Notes: generated by a model not told the origin, from the sequence alone. Positions 1 to 11,116 are shown, counted from the stretch's first letter. The stretch is 64,000 nucleotides of DNA from Hypomesus transpacificus (GCF_021917145.1 NC_061074.1:11537051-11601050); one strand, 5' to 3'. Program-made: numbers and translations.

Positions 1-584
1 CTGCCAAGCGCGACCACTACCAGCTACGCCAACGAAAAGCTAGCTCTTCGTTGAAGCGGATGGCCTGTTATATACTTGAGGACTGAGTTTTACCGATTCA
101 CACCCGTTACATTATCAATGACTGCATATTAATCAAAGCAAATTAAAGCACGGTGGTAGACAACCAAGGCCTTAGGACAGTCTTTAGCTGTATTTCTGAA
201 CTCATTAAGCATGTCCTTTACATCAATGGCTGTCCGAATATCAACAGTCTGGACAAACATTCTCCAGGCATAAATATGCCCTTCAGTCACTGAAAAGTTC
301 ACATCCTGTCTAAAAGCTTGTGTGGCAGGTGAAAAATAGATTATCATTGGTTAGATGTTTGCTCCAGGATCACAATGACTCTTATTGAGAGACTTGTTGC
401 TCTTGTTGGATAGCTGTAACTGACTTAAAACTATTGTACTGCTGTGTAATATATTTTTTGTTGCTTGCTTTTTTCCACAGGTAAACCCTCGCACTTTTTC
501 GAGGTTCATGTTGTCTAATTTGTATCTTGTTTAACTATTAACTAATATTTGGGGCTATCTCGTTGTTATGATCAGTGACCGATG

Positions 585-655
585 CACTTTTGTAAAGCTC
601 TGTTTTGGAAGTCGCTTTGGATAAAAGTGTCTGCTAAATTGATAAATGTAAATGT
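585..655 (+). repeat. Teleost SINE-like tail, copy 1
   Basis: The block contains GTCGCTTTGGATAAAAG followed by TGTCTGCTAAAT and an ATAAATGTAAATG tail. This is a very common dispersed motif in fish genomes. A second copy lies at about 22330-22412 and a partial inverted copy at about 5800-5835 (TTCAGCAGACACTTTTACCC). The family assignment is from memory of fish repeats, not from a search. Confidence 0.6.
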
Positions 656-656
656 A

Positions 657-735
657 GATCAAGTTCAAGTATTTTATTGTCAGATGGACAGAACAACACA
701 AGGTCAGACTGGGCACTGAAGTTCTTGGAACAAGA
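657..735 (+). repeat. Dispersed repeat (TTTATTGTCAG... type), copy 1
   Basis: The core AACACAAGGTCAGACTGGGC recurs almost exactly, in inverted orientation, at about 34653-34741 inside an rps25 intron. Two copies in unrelated gene contexts show that it is a dispersed repeat. I cannot name the parent element. Confidence 0.6.
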
Positions 736-795
736 CAACGCAAAGCAACCTGGCATAACATAACATAAGTATTCAGTTTAACATAGATGACATTG

Positions 796-941
796 TATGT
801 GGGTGTGTGTGTGTGTGACACAGAGACAGTGTGAGTATATGTGTGTGTGTGAGAGAGTGTGTGTATGTGTGTGTGAGAGATAATGTATGTGTGTGAGAGA
901 GTGTGTGTATGTATGTGTGTCTGTGTCTGTGTGTGTGTGTG
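796..941. repeat. Imperfect (TG)n microsatellite
   Basis: Runs of TG are interrupted by AGAGAG, TATG and TCTG blocks over about 145 bp. Open frames across this stretch (His-Thr or Cys-Val repeats) are artefacts of the repeat. Confidence 0.9.
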
Positions 942-1162
942 AGACCTTGCCTCGGGCACCAAATGTGCTAGGACCAGCACTGAAGCGAGCGACATTTAGA
1001 ATACATTCAGGATATATCAATGTTAGAATTGTTGTAGTTACAATATAATTTCCCCCCCTTAAATTCTTAAACACAGTTTCAAATATGGGATCCACTTTTT
1101 TCCTTTCACCTTTGAACCCACTTCTGTAGTTGCAGTATTTCTTCTTGGGTCTGTCTTTGACA

Positions 1163-4135
1163 CTAATAACCTTTTCTTTCAACAGGCACAATTCTGAGTT
1201 CATTTTTACACCCAGCTAAAGGTCCAAAGAAAGGAAACAGTTCCTTGGTAGATCTCTCAGAGAAAGAGAAGGAGTGGATGTGATACCTCTTCTCCACGTT
1301 GAAGAAAGTGACTCTCTGATTCTCAATGTCCAGAAACACTCCCAGAGTAGCAGGTGTCAGTTCTGAAGGCAGAACAGCATGTGGTTCCTCAACAGTCTGC
1401 AGAACTTCTCTCTCAGTCTGCAGCACTTCTCTCTCAGTCTGCAGCATTCCGTCCTCAAAACGGATTCTCCAGTAGCCGTTGTCTGGGCGGGTGGAGATAT
1501 CCGACCCCCTGTTCTCAGGGTCTTGGGCGACTCCCACACTCCACTGTGTGTTGTTTCCCAGATCAACCTCCCAGTAATGTCTCCCTGAAGTGTAGCCTTT
1601 CTCTCCCAGCACACACTGAGCTTCCAGAAACCTCTTGTGTTTGGTCAGTTGTTTAAGTGGAGATCCTTGGAAGCTCACCGACCTGTTGTCGTCTGATAAA
1701 CGCAGCCCTGGGTGTGCAGTGTCTGGGTCAAGGGTGATGTCCTCTGTGATGAAGAAGAAACTAGTTTATTGTGTACTTTGGTTATTTAAATGTTTTGAGC
1801 ACTTATCCACAAGTGGAGATTTATTCCAGTAATTCTAGAAGTACAGTAGAAAGGATAATGTTCCACAGTGTTGCACAGTGAAAGAATACTATACCTGCGT
1901 GCTCCAACATTAAGCCCCAAACTGAGTGAAAAAAAAAGTTTGTTTTATTAGGCCAGCTGATCCAGGTCCAGTTAAAAGACTAGAGCCAAAGTACAACACA
2001 ATAAAATAGAAAATCATAGTTACCAGACTCGGGTATCTTGTTTGTGATTTCTGTGGAGGAAAAGTCAATTAGCTGTTTCTTTTTGCTAGGAGTTCACATC
2101 TTGCAACTGACATCTCTCACACAATGCATGTGGACAAAGCTAAATTGATCGAGTACACAACTATATACTGTACCAATAATTTTTTTCTTTTTTTCTAGTT
2201 CATCTTGATTGATTTTATTTTCTGGAGAAAAAAAACAAACAAGAACATAATTTGAATTTGACTTTTTAATGAACATAACTATCTTAACCAAGTTATTAGA
2301 ATGCAGTGTCAAGCTTTTTTTTATTGCTGACAGTCATACCTTCTCGTTTCTTCTTTAATTTTGCCTCTGCTTCATCTGAGGATAATTGGAAAGAAAGTTG
2401 GTCAAACGTTCCACAGAACTGAGCTTAGTCAAAGTGTGAGGTAAAATAACTGAAGGTGTAAAAATAAATAAACAAGTTGTCAAATCTTACACAGGGGCTG
2501 CAGTTTTTTCTCAGCCTCTTGACATGAAAAAAAAGACACATGAAATTTCCAACAGCTGCTGCTTGACAGGAGACACTACAACGTTATACTCACAATTCCA
2601 AACATTTCGTTTCTTTCAAATAAAGTTTTTTTCTAAAGAGCAGAAATACAATCCAGTGCCACTCAAGAGTCTCTGAGCGCGAGACTCACCAGATGTTTGG
2701 TGGACGGCGTAGACAACAGACGCGCAGACAAACACCAGGGCGAGGAACGTAGGAATCAGGTAGGCAGACAGGTAGGCCCGGTCCAGACCACTGTTGAGGT
2801 AGAACTCCTCTGACAGGACACAGACAGACATGAGAGCAGGGACCTGGGTTTGTTTTCAAATACGGGTGAGACAGTTTTTGAGACAGTCGATTCAGCCTAA
2901 CCCCCAAACTCACCCGTCATCTCCATAGCAGACTCCAGCCTGTACTTCCTGTCATGTGACATTGCCACACACGAGATGCCCTGGAGTCGCTCCTTCCCCA
3001 GTTTGACTCGACTGCTGATGGAGAACAGGTCACCTGACTGTCTCGCTTCCTCCGTCTGCGCTGATGTCACTTCCTGTCCACGGTGGTCCAGCCAAAGCAT
3101 GTGAGGTTCAGGGTACCAGAATTCAGAGCTGCAGCTCAGCTGGATGAAGGTTTTGTGGTGCCAAACCAAAGAGACTGTAGGGACACTGCCAATCTCTGGA
3201 GGAAACAAATTAACAGTGCAGGATTTACTTCGAGGGTTGGTTAGTTGGGATACATTGATATCCTGCACATATTGATGTATTCAAATGTATCTTATACAGC
3301 GTTATCTCAGATTTTTCAAAGATTCAGGGTGTGGTGATGTTGCTTACATATAATTTTGATATGGAGATCAACTGGCAATAAAACAGAAAACATTTGTATT
3401 GTTTATTTTCCTGGTCGTCTTTCACTCACTTTTAACCTGGACCTCTATGGCTTGTTCCTTAATCCATTCCTGATGGATGACCTGACATCTGTACTCTCCT
3501 CTGTCAGCCAGCAGGACTCCCTTCAGCCCCAGAGACACATCGCCCTTCTCCAACCCCTGGGTGGACATGTTCACTCTGCCCAGGTAGTCCTGTCCCACAG
3601 TCACCCTCCCGTTGTCAAAATCATACAGGGGGGAGCTAAACTGTCCCAGCCTGAACCATATGACGTGCATGCGAGCAGCGTTGTTCTGGGGAGACAGGCG
3701 ACAGGGAAGGATGACGTCATCGCCCTCGTACACATCGACGGGTTGGGAAGGGACGATGATGCTGAAATCGGTGTCTAGCGAGGAAACGAGTCACAAAGTT
3801 GCAAAGGAGAAACTTGTTTGTTTTTCTGAAGGACGTTGAAAGGGTATGTGTCTAAGGAATGGCAACATTCTATTGTTTGCAGGGCTGTAAAACTGACAAA
3901 CCACACTTTTTTGATTATTTCAGATTAAAAATATATAACGTCCAACCACAGATTTATTTGTTTTATATTTTACATGATATCCAAAACACATCATCTGATT
4001 TCAGACAACTCAGTACTAATACGAGAGGTTCCATAAGATCACATGTTTACAAGTTGGAGGCTTATTACCTGCAGTAGACATACAGGTGAGTATCACAAAG
4101 ATAAGGAAGCTGACATCTTGGATACACGGTCCCAT
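1163..4135 (-). CDS. Butyrophilin-like IgV-IgC-TM-B30.2 protein
   Basis: This multi-exon gene is read right to left. Exon 1 (4135-4069) encodes a signal peptide, MGPCIQDVSFLIFVILTC, before a GTAATA donor. Exon 2 (about 3774-3430) is an IgV domain with Cys in ILPCRLSP and DRGEYRCQV. Exon 3 (about 3195-2915) is an IgC-like domain with IQLSCSSEFWYPEP. Exon 4 (2809-2690) has the transmembrane stretch AYLIPTFLALVFVCASVVYA. Short lysine-rich heptad exons follow near 2500, 2340-2382, 2200-2222 and 2040. The last exon (about 1742-1163) is PRY-SPRY (B30.2) with LDPDTAHPGL, LGEKGYTSGRHYWEVD and LGVFLDIENQRVTFF, ending ERKGY-stop. This domain order is that of butyrophilins and fish BTN-like/erythroid membrane-associated proteins. 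These are cell-surface immunoglobulin-superfamily proteins with a cytosolic ligand-sensing SPRY, often acting in T-cell regulation. The B30.2 holds a 7-residue tandem repeat, LQTEREV. Family assignment is firm; a one-to-one orthologue is not. Confidence 0.85.
1397..1438 (-). repeat. 21-bp in-frame tandem repeat in the B30.2 exon
   Basis: Two units of 21 bp (1397-1417 and 1418-1438) differ at one base and encode LQTEREV twice, followed by a partial third unit, LQTVEE. The expansion lies in a loop between SPRY strands (after YWRIRFEDGM), where length variation is likely tolerated. Confidence 0.85.
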
Positions 4136-4474
4136 GTTGTCCTAGGAACACACGGTAAACAAAGGAGCACAGAACATTTGAACTGACCCAGATAATTAAG
4201 CGCAGTAGCCTATACTAGAGTTTTTTTTCACACCTCGGGAGAAAATGGCATTGTTACAGTTGTAACTGTAATATCAACGTAGCCTGCAGAGTAAACATTC
4301 ACCGTGATTTTAAAATGTCGACTGTATTAGGCTACTACCTTGATAAGATTTAGATTAGGCGATAATGATACATTGCCCTTCAATAACGTATAATTATAGC
4401 CTAATCTAAATATATATAATATCTCTATATTACATAGTGGAGTTTATTTTCCTTACAACTATAGAGATTCTTAC

Positions 4475-4510
4475 CTGGTCGCTGGCTAGCTGGTTTATGA
4501 AACCTGAAAA
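4475..4510 (-). other. Probable 5' UTR exon of the butyrophilin-like gene
   Basis: On the minus strand an intact donor (CGACCAG then GTAAGAATC) at 4475 closes a short stretch with no ATG in a good context. It lies 340 bp upstream of the signal-peptide exon. A non-coding first exon fits, but its 5' boundary is not visible. Confidence 0.4.
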
Positions 4511-4782
4511 ATATGAGACAGTTTCGCTTTTACACAGGTGGCAATAATTAACCAAAGACAAAAACAGTTGAAAGAAAAAATATTCAAAACAGGATTTTAA
4601 CGCTCCGTCTTATTGCTAAACTGCAAGTTCCAACATAAGGAACAGATATTCTCTCCATATATGCTATATAAAACAATATCAGTATTTCGGTTACTAAATT
4701 AATGGTTATAGTTAATAGTAGGCTAATATATCTTAAACATCCATATTTCACATTTGTTTATTTAGAAGATCATTAGTGTAAA

Positions 4783-4839
4783 GGGCCCTATTATCGTCCA
4801 CTCTAAATCTCCAACGTTCGGGGCCCCATTATCGTCCAC
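4783..4839. repeat. Pair of 19-bp direct repeats
   Basis: GGGCCCTATTATCGTCCAC (4783-4801) is repeated with one change (GGGCCCCATTATCGTCCAC, 4821-4839), 38 bp apart. The intervening 19 bases differ. It may be the remains of a tandem satellite or repeat terminus. Confidence 0.7.
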
Positions 4840-5229
4840 AACCGTTTCTTCCGTTAATTTCTTAAAGAAGATATGCAGCAGCAACGAAAGTAGCTAGCTA
4901 GCAATTGTTCAGCATGCAGTGGTCACTGGCACGTTTACAAATAGCTGTTTACTCAAGTGCAACAAAAGAAACTTCACAAAAATGCATGTTTGTAGACCAA
5001 CGGAAAGGGTCAGTATGCGAATGTAGTGTGTAACAGGGTCAAGAGACAGGACTTAAAAGTTTTGAAACAAGGCGATAACCTATAGCGGTTGAGCAGAATT
5101 CTCCATAACCCCGGGGCAGCGAGGTAGAAGACAGGATCGGCCTGGTGCTTGGTTACGGTTGCCGTAGACACGCTGGGAGTGGACAGAGCTCAAGGCATAA
5201 GCGAACTAAGCGGGTGCTTTGGGCCTCTG

Positions 5230-5246
5230 TGGCCACCAGAGGGCCC
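5230..5246 (+). promoter_or_regulatory. CTCF-like motif
   Basis: TGGCCACCAGAGGGCCC closely fits the vertebrate CTCF core (CCACYAGRKGGC). It is a motif match only. A second same-orientation match lies 2.2 kb away, at 7448. Confidence 0.4.
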
Positions 5247-5603
5247 CCAAGAGCACATGAAATTACAGGTTAATTAATCAAAAAATATTGTTATTTTTGT
5301 TATGCCTTTTATTCTGCTTAAGGCCCCATAAAGGCTTGTGCCGGCCCAGCAAACACATTCACTCCCAGTTGTTGTATTATTGTGCTGCTGCCACCCTCCA
5401 CCATCCCCATCTCCCCCCTGTTGTCTGTATATACGATCCATCAGGGGGATTCTTTCTCTAATTGGTCCCTGGTTCATATTCTATGTATGTTGCTCGCTAA
5501 TGCTAGAGGCAGCGAGTGCTTCCCCTAGATACATCCACTCTGCCAAAGTCAAACCTGTTTCCATGTGTATGGTTATCAATAAATGCTCAAATCTAATATG
5601 TGT

Positions 5604-5663
5604 GTCTTGACTGAAATTGATCTGCAGTCAAGTTGCTCTAACCACTGAGCTATACCCATCCCC
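5604..5663 (-). repeat. tRNA-Cys-like SINE head (A box only)
   Basis: The minus strand reads GGGGATGGGTATAGCTCAGT and then GGTTAGAGCA, a typical A box. It continues into TTGA-CTGCAGA-TCAA, an anticodon-arm hairpin whose loop would carry GCA (Cys). No B box or acceptor stem follows, so this is the 5' head of a tRNA-derived SINE rather than a working tRNA gene. Confidence 0.6.
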
Positions 5664-6741
5664 TTTATTCATAGGGTATGATTATATAGTTTTGAGCATG
5701 TTTTTTTCATTTGGATAATCACTATAAACAACATGAACAAGCATGATATATTCTGATTCTGAGAATGTGAATTCTATCGATTGTTTATTAATTCAGTTAA
5801 TTCAGCAGACACTTTTACCCAGAGTGATTTGCAATGTAATGTATTTATTTTGCCAACCTCTAGATATGCCGTCAACTGCACCTGAGCATGAGCATCACAA
5901 GCACTAGAATGACACAACAAACAGACGTTTCAGCACTTCACAAGTTAGATAGTTAGATAGTTAGATAGATACAAACTTTATTGCCACACAACACTGTTGG
6001 TGGTATTCCTTTGTCATAGGTAGCTCAGTCCAGTAAGGAGGGTAAGGAGATAGGAAACAAATACAAATAGAAAAAGTCCAGGTCAGCTTTGGGAGTTCAG
6101 GAGTTTGAATTTAATTAACTTAAATTATATTGAACATCAGCTACCACCATGTTTCACACCAAATGGTACCAAATGAAGACAATTAATTCTGCAGAAGTTA
6201 TCAAAAATTTTACTGCATATTTTGCACACATTTTTCTCAGCATACTATCTATCCAATCACTTAGTCTTCCTGTTATTAGAGAAATAGTGAACGACATATT
6301 GACAGAACTGACAATTTCATTCCAAACGTAACCTTTTAGTGTACTGAGATAAAAACTTTACCATGCCAGTCTTGCAATGCTCTGGATAGCTTTAGGTAGC
6401 ATACAGTTGATGGTCTCAGTAAATCATGGGTCCAGAATGTGATCCACTAGTGAGCATGTTGTTATGAGTGAGAGGAATGAGGAGAGGTACCTGGACCAGC
6501 ACCTTGGACACTTCGGAAGGGGCAGAGTTTACATGTGTGTTTACATAACAACAGAAACAGAACTCCACACGTTGTAATCACCTGCATAGGTAGGTAGGGT
6601 CACATCTCTATCAAGATAACAGATAACATTTAACCTATGAGAAGAGATTGGCAAACCTTACGTAAAGGGACCTTCTGCATTGTGTTCTTTTCTTTAATAA
6701 GACGGCCACGAACTGCAGTTTTTTTTTTGCTCATTTATTCC

Positions 6742-7028
6742 TGTGCACACACAAAACATGTAGCTAGTTATCCCATTGCTAGACATTACTGTAGCCTGCT
6801 CTCTTCAATTCAGGAACCGTTGACTCAAGACTCTTACAAGAATAAACCTCATGTGAAAGCACATAAAATACAGCATAAACTTTTCACACATTAGAACAAC
6901 AATAAAGGAAACAATACATAACATACACTGAATTCAAACATACCTGTACACACACATAACATGTAGTTATCCCATATGCTAGACATTAGCCTGCTCTCTT
7001 CAATTCAGGAACCGTTGACTGAAGACTA
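6742..7028. repeat. 90-bp direct duplication
   Basis: The segment at about 6742-6838 recurs at about 6943-7028. Both hold ACATGTAG, TTATCCCAT, TGCTAGACATTA and a shared 3' block starting GCCTGCTCTCTTCAATTCAG. The copies differ by small indels and substitutions and are 200 bp apart. This looks like a local segmental duplication of non-coding DNA. Confidence 0.75.
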
Positions 7029-7447
7029 AACGTGGTTACCTACAGACCAAACCACATCTCTTAAAGGGACAGGTTAGTACTCAGTGTGTTCAATAATCAA
7101 CATTTAATATATACAAGATAGAAAAGAAAGACATAATCAAATCAGAATGTGGTTACATTTTATTAAATAAAATGCAAACAAAATAATACATTTTTTACTT
7201 CGTTACACTTACAGGTATTTTTATGGTGACATTCAGTGTGTTGTGGGGGGAAAACCTTCACTTTTGTGTGTTGGGAAATAATCGTGTGCGTATTTTCACA
7301 GGATAGGTGGTGTTATACTCCATGACGTTTCTTTTTACAGTTACTCCTTGTTGTGAAATGTTGAGCTAAGTTTCCATTTCCCAGCACATCCTTGCTGTTT
7401 TGGTGGCTTTAAAAAGGACTGTATAATTTGTTGATCTTAAAGGATTG

Positions 7448-7464
7448 TGGCCACCAGGGGGCAT
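7448..7464 (+). promoter_or_regulatory. CTCF-like motif
   Basis: TGGCCACCAGGGGGCAT is a near-perfect match to the CTCF core. It is the strongest such match in the window and sits in the gene-free gap between the butyrophilin-like gene and the IS630-type element. Confidence 0.45.
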
Positions 7465-8414
7465 CGATTAGAATGCAACAAGATGTTCCTTTTATGAGTT
7501 TTATTGACTAACGATGTACATATCGATGTGTGTGGTTTAGTAGTTGCACGCACACAATTTCCGTCGGTCTGGACAGTACAGCAACACTTGGAAATATGTA
7601 TAAACTGAGTTATAACAATATGCTATATGATCATTTATTTATTGAACCTTAACAAAATTAAGATTCAATAAAGGTTCAAAACAAAACTTTTTGTTTTGCA
7701 TTTAGTCCAGTGCTTATGTGGCTTTCAGTGGTTGTTTAATGTCTTTAATGTTTAATTGTTCATATAGTAAAGCAATAATGATAACAAATAACACTTTTTA
7801 AATAATTAAATAATACATTTTGTATATGGCCACATATTAAAATTAGAAAATAAAGACACTTGTCAGTCCTCATATATTGAAGCAATAATTATAACAAAGA
7901 CGGCAAGGTGCTTGCAGTGTTGCCAGATTGGAAATGGCGAAGTATCAAACCAAAGGTTCAAAATGATCGTATTGAGAGGATAATTATTATGCATCTGGCA
8001 ACATTGAGGCGGTTGACCAATGACAGTTCTCTCTACAGTCAGAGCTCGCGCAAGAAGGTGGAACGGGGAGATACCCTATCCAAAACTTGTAAGGGCGTAA
8101 TAACTAGTGTGTGAAAGACACAGAGAAACACACATCTAACAAGGCAAAATTCCGGACAATTTTGGAATCCCTGCCGGACGCATTTTATAGGTCTCGAAAA
8201 GAGGATGTCGGGGTAAAGGAGGACGTCTGGTCACCCTAGCTAATCCTTCGGTTCTAGCACTCTCCTTTACTGTTTTTCTTGATTGCTTTGACCTGTTTAA
8301 AGAAACTGGGATCCACTCGGTTTTCATGATTACTGTCTCAGCAGAGCAGAGGACACCTCTTGCAAATGTGTTAACACTTTCTCATTGGATTGACACATTT
8401 TCCCCACCCTTTTG

Positions 8415-10511
8415 CAGAACAGTTAACACAGATGTCATTCAAGCAGTCCAAACTTCATTGTTTTAGCAATGGTAACCAAACAGAAACCAGCTGTTCCTAA
8501 CTTTTGGAAACTACCTCCATCAGTATGAAAGCACCGAAGCACCTGTTTGACACTCCTTCACACAAATCTTCAATTAGTAATCAGTCTGCAGGCCTTAAAA
8601 GGTGCAGAGTCTGTGTTGTTCTTTGCCAACATGGATGGAAGAGGTCTAAGGCAGGTGAGAGTGAGAGGAAGAGGTAGAGGGGTCCAAGGAAGAGGAATCC
8701 GAGTGCGTGGTGGAGGTAGAGTTGGAAGGGCTCAGGTTTCTGATGACATTCGAGCAACTGCTATTGATCATGTTATCAATCATGGGCTTTCACTTAGAGA
8801 GGCTGGACAAAGAGTCCAACCTGTTCTGAACAGAAGCACTGTTGCATCCATTGTCAGAATTTTTCAACAGGAAAACAGGTAATGTTGCTGTACAGTATAT
8901 ACAGAAATATCTTCAGTGATATACTTGTATATCTATGTACTTGTATATCTATGTAATTGTTCCATAATTCCCATTACATGTATTCTTTATAGAATCCAAA
9001 GGCTGCCATTCTCTGGTGGTAGAGGGAGAATGTTTAGTGCTGAGCAGGAGGCAGCCATTGTGAACATGGTTGTGGCAAACAATGCCATAAGGCTGCGTGA
9101 AATCAGGGCAGCAGTGATTGAAGATCAGGGCATGTTTAGGAACATCAACAACGTGAGTGTGTCCACCATTGACCGTATCCTAAGAAGGAACCATATGGCC
9201 ATGAAGCAGCTCTATACAGTTCCATTTCAAAGGAACTCTGACGTTGTGAAGGAGGCCAGATGCCAATATGTGGAGATAAGGAAACATTACTACAGTATAC
9301 TGTCATGCCTTGTCATATCATGCAGTTAATCAACTGGAGTCACTTTTCATTGTCATTTTGCCTTTTTTTACTTAGAGAATAATGGAGCTTGAAGCTGAGG
9401 GGGCACATGTCTTCATTTATGTTGATGAAGCCGGCTTCAATCTCTGCAAAGTGAGGCGACGTGGAAGGAACCTCATTGGGCACAGGGCCACTATAGCAGT
9501 TCCAGGACAGAGGGGCGCCAACATAACCATGTGTGCTGCCATCTCCAATGATGGTGTCCTATGCAATATCCCCACTATTGGCCCATACAACACAGAGCGC
9601 CTCATAACATTCCTGGATGCACTTCATGACAGGCTGATCCCACCTGAGGAGAGAGGGCTGTTGAGGCCTGGCGTGCCATTCTTCGTCATCATCTGGGACA
9701 ATGTGGCGTTCCACCACTCTCGCCTTGTCAATGAGTGGTTTGCAGTACACCCTCAGATGATGATGCAGTTCCTTCCAGCATATACCCCATTTTTGAATCC
9801 CATAGAGGAGTTCTTCAGTGCTTGGAGGTGGAAGGTTTATGATCACCGTCCCTATGAGCAGATGCCCTTGCTGAATGCAATGACTGCAGCTGCCCAAGAA
9901 ATAGGTGCAGAGAAATGTCAAGGTTGAATAAGGCATGCAAGAAGATTTTTCCCTCGGTGCATTGCAAGAGAAGCTATTGAATGTGATGTGGATGAGACCA
10001 TGTGGCCCCATCTTTAAGACAGAAGAGACTGAGTATCAATTGTGTCTATTTCTTATACTCTACAGTAATACATATTTATACTTTACTCTAATAGGTTTTA
10101 TTTTGTGTAATATTTTCAGTATTCAGTTTTCAGCCACAGTTTGAAAATAAGAATCAATGGAATCAATAACATTTGCATCAAAACATTTCAGATTCTGGAT
10201 CCAATTCTTTGCAAGAAGGCAAATTTGACAACAAATGGCACTGGCATGAAAGCTACATACAGTAATGGGCTACAATGACAACCAATGGTGCACTGATTTG
10301 CACTGAGTGCTGTATTTCATATTTTGTTGTTCACTGTGTAATGGTTGATTGGAAGAGCTCATACACTTGTTTGCAAGTTGTGGTGTTTGAAGGCAAAATT
10401 TGCTTTTGTTGCGTATTTTAAATCTTTTGGCACGGTTAGAGCCCTTTGCAAACAAAATGTGACATTTTGACCATGAGTGCTACGGTTTCGGGCTGTGTGT
10501 TAACTGTTTTG
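8415..10511 (+). mobile_element. IS630/Tc1-type DNA transposon, nearly whole
   Basis: Inverted arms CAGAACAGTTAACACA (8415-8430) and TGTGTTAACTGTTTTG (10496-10511) match at 15 of 16 positions when inverted. They bracket a DDE transposase gene. A looser CACATTTTC match lies just outside both arms, so the true ends may be further out; I could not define a TA target duplication. The element sits in the intergenic region and carries its own introns, so it is presumably expressed by host splicing when active. Confidence 0.7.
8631..10017 (+). pseudogene. DDE transposase with two introns and one stop (IS630/Tc1 superfamily)
   Basis: Exon 1 (8631-8878) starts MDGRGLRQVRVRGRGRG, an Arg/Gly-rich N-terminus, followed by a helix-turn-helix (IRATAIDHVINHGLSLREA). 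Exon 2 (8993-9269) continues the paired-like DNA-binding part (VSVSTIDRILRRN). Exon 3 (9376-10017) is the DDE_3 catalytic core: first Asp in FIYVDEAGF, second Asp in IIWDNVAFHH, and Glu in FLNPIEEFF, with spacing near D34E. All introns are GT-AG and phases agree. An in-frame TGA at 9925-9927 stands where the family has Trp (CQG-W-IRHARRFFPRC). The frame then stays open to TAA at 10015-10017, so the copy is about 388 codons with a single stop. Only the last 31 residues would be lost, after all catalytic residues, so residual function cannot be excluded. Confidence 0.85.
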
Positions 10512-10577
10512 AAAATGTGGATTTTGAGTTGACTGCTGCATCAAAGCAATAAAGAAAAACTGTAACTCAACAAGCAA

Positions 10578-10790
10578 TTAATTTCCAGATGTGATAGGTT
10601 GCCATTTATTCTCCACTTTTTTCCGGAACGTTTTATGATCTAATGGATTCGTAGGGTAAAGAAGGTTGCAGTCTAGAAGACACTCTACTCTCAGAAAGCC
10701 AACGAGAGAGAGTGAGTGAGTGAGAGAGATAGAGCAAAGAGAGACAGTGAGAGAGAGTGAGAGAGGGAAAGACGGAGAGAGAATGAGAGA

Positions 10791-10826
<36 letters not shown>

Positions 10827-10926
10827 CAGAGAGAGAGACAGAGAGAGACGGAGAGAGACAGAGAGAGAGTGAGAGAGAGAGAATGAGGGAGAGTGTGATA
10901 AAAAAAAGAGAGAGAGACAGAGAGAG

Positions 10927-10974
<48 letters not shown>

Positions 10975-11116
10975 GAGAGAGAGAGTGAGATAGAGCGAGA
11001 GAGAGAAAGTGAGAGAGAGACAGTGAGAGATTGAGTGAGAGAGAGAGAGGGAGAGAGAATGAGAGAGAGTGTGAGAGACAGAGAGAGAGACAGAGAGAGA
11101 GACACAGAGAGAGACA

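Larger units (their letters stand above)
1..1162. other. Gene-poor left edge with repeats
   Basis: No gene can be recognised here. A 72-codon minus-strand open frame at 129-347 carries a fairly balanced amino-acid composition (stretch HIYAWRMFVQTVD), but I cannot assign it to a family and see no clear splice sites. The rest holds a SINE-like tail (about 585-655), a dispersed repeat (about 657-735), and a TG-rich microsatellite (about 796-941). The remaining sequence is probably the 3' flank of the butyrophilin-like gene that ends at 1163. Confidence 0.5.
4136..8414. other. Intergenic stretch, no gene recognised
   Basis: Apart from the likely 5' UTR exon near 4475, no coding exon is supported. 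Contents: a duplicated 19-bp motif (4783-4801, 4821-4839), two CTCF-like sites (5230, 7448), a tRNA-like SINE head (5604-5663), an inverted SINE-tail fragment (about 5800-5835), a GATAGTTA microrepeat (about 5946-5970) beside a TTTATTGCC dispersed repeat, and a 90-bp direct duplication (6742-6838 and 6943-7028). Open frames here are short and have no family resemblance. Confidence 0.6.

Noticed and set aside
555-1203. Two overlapping minus-strand frames rich in His-Thr
   Set aside because: They are produced by the (TG)n microsatellite; the non-repeat parts show no family features.
5604-5663. tRNA gene
   Set aside because: Only the A box and anticodon arm are present; the B box and acceptor stem are missing, so it is a SINE fragment.
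10633-10993. Long Ser-Leu or Arg-Glu proteins on either strand
   Set aside because: They are translations of (CT)n/(GA)n; only the flanking exon sequence is meaningful.
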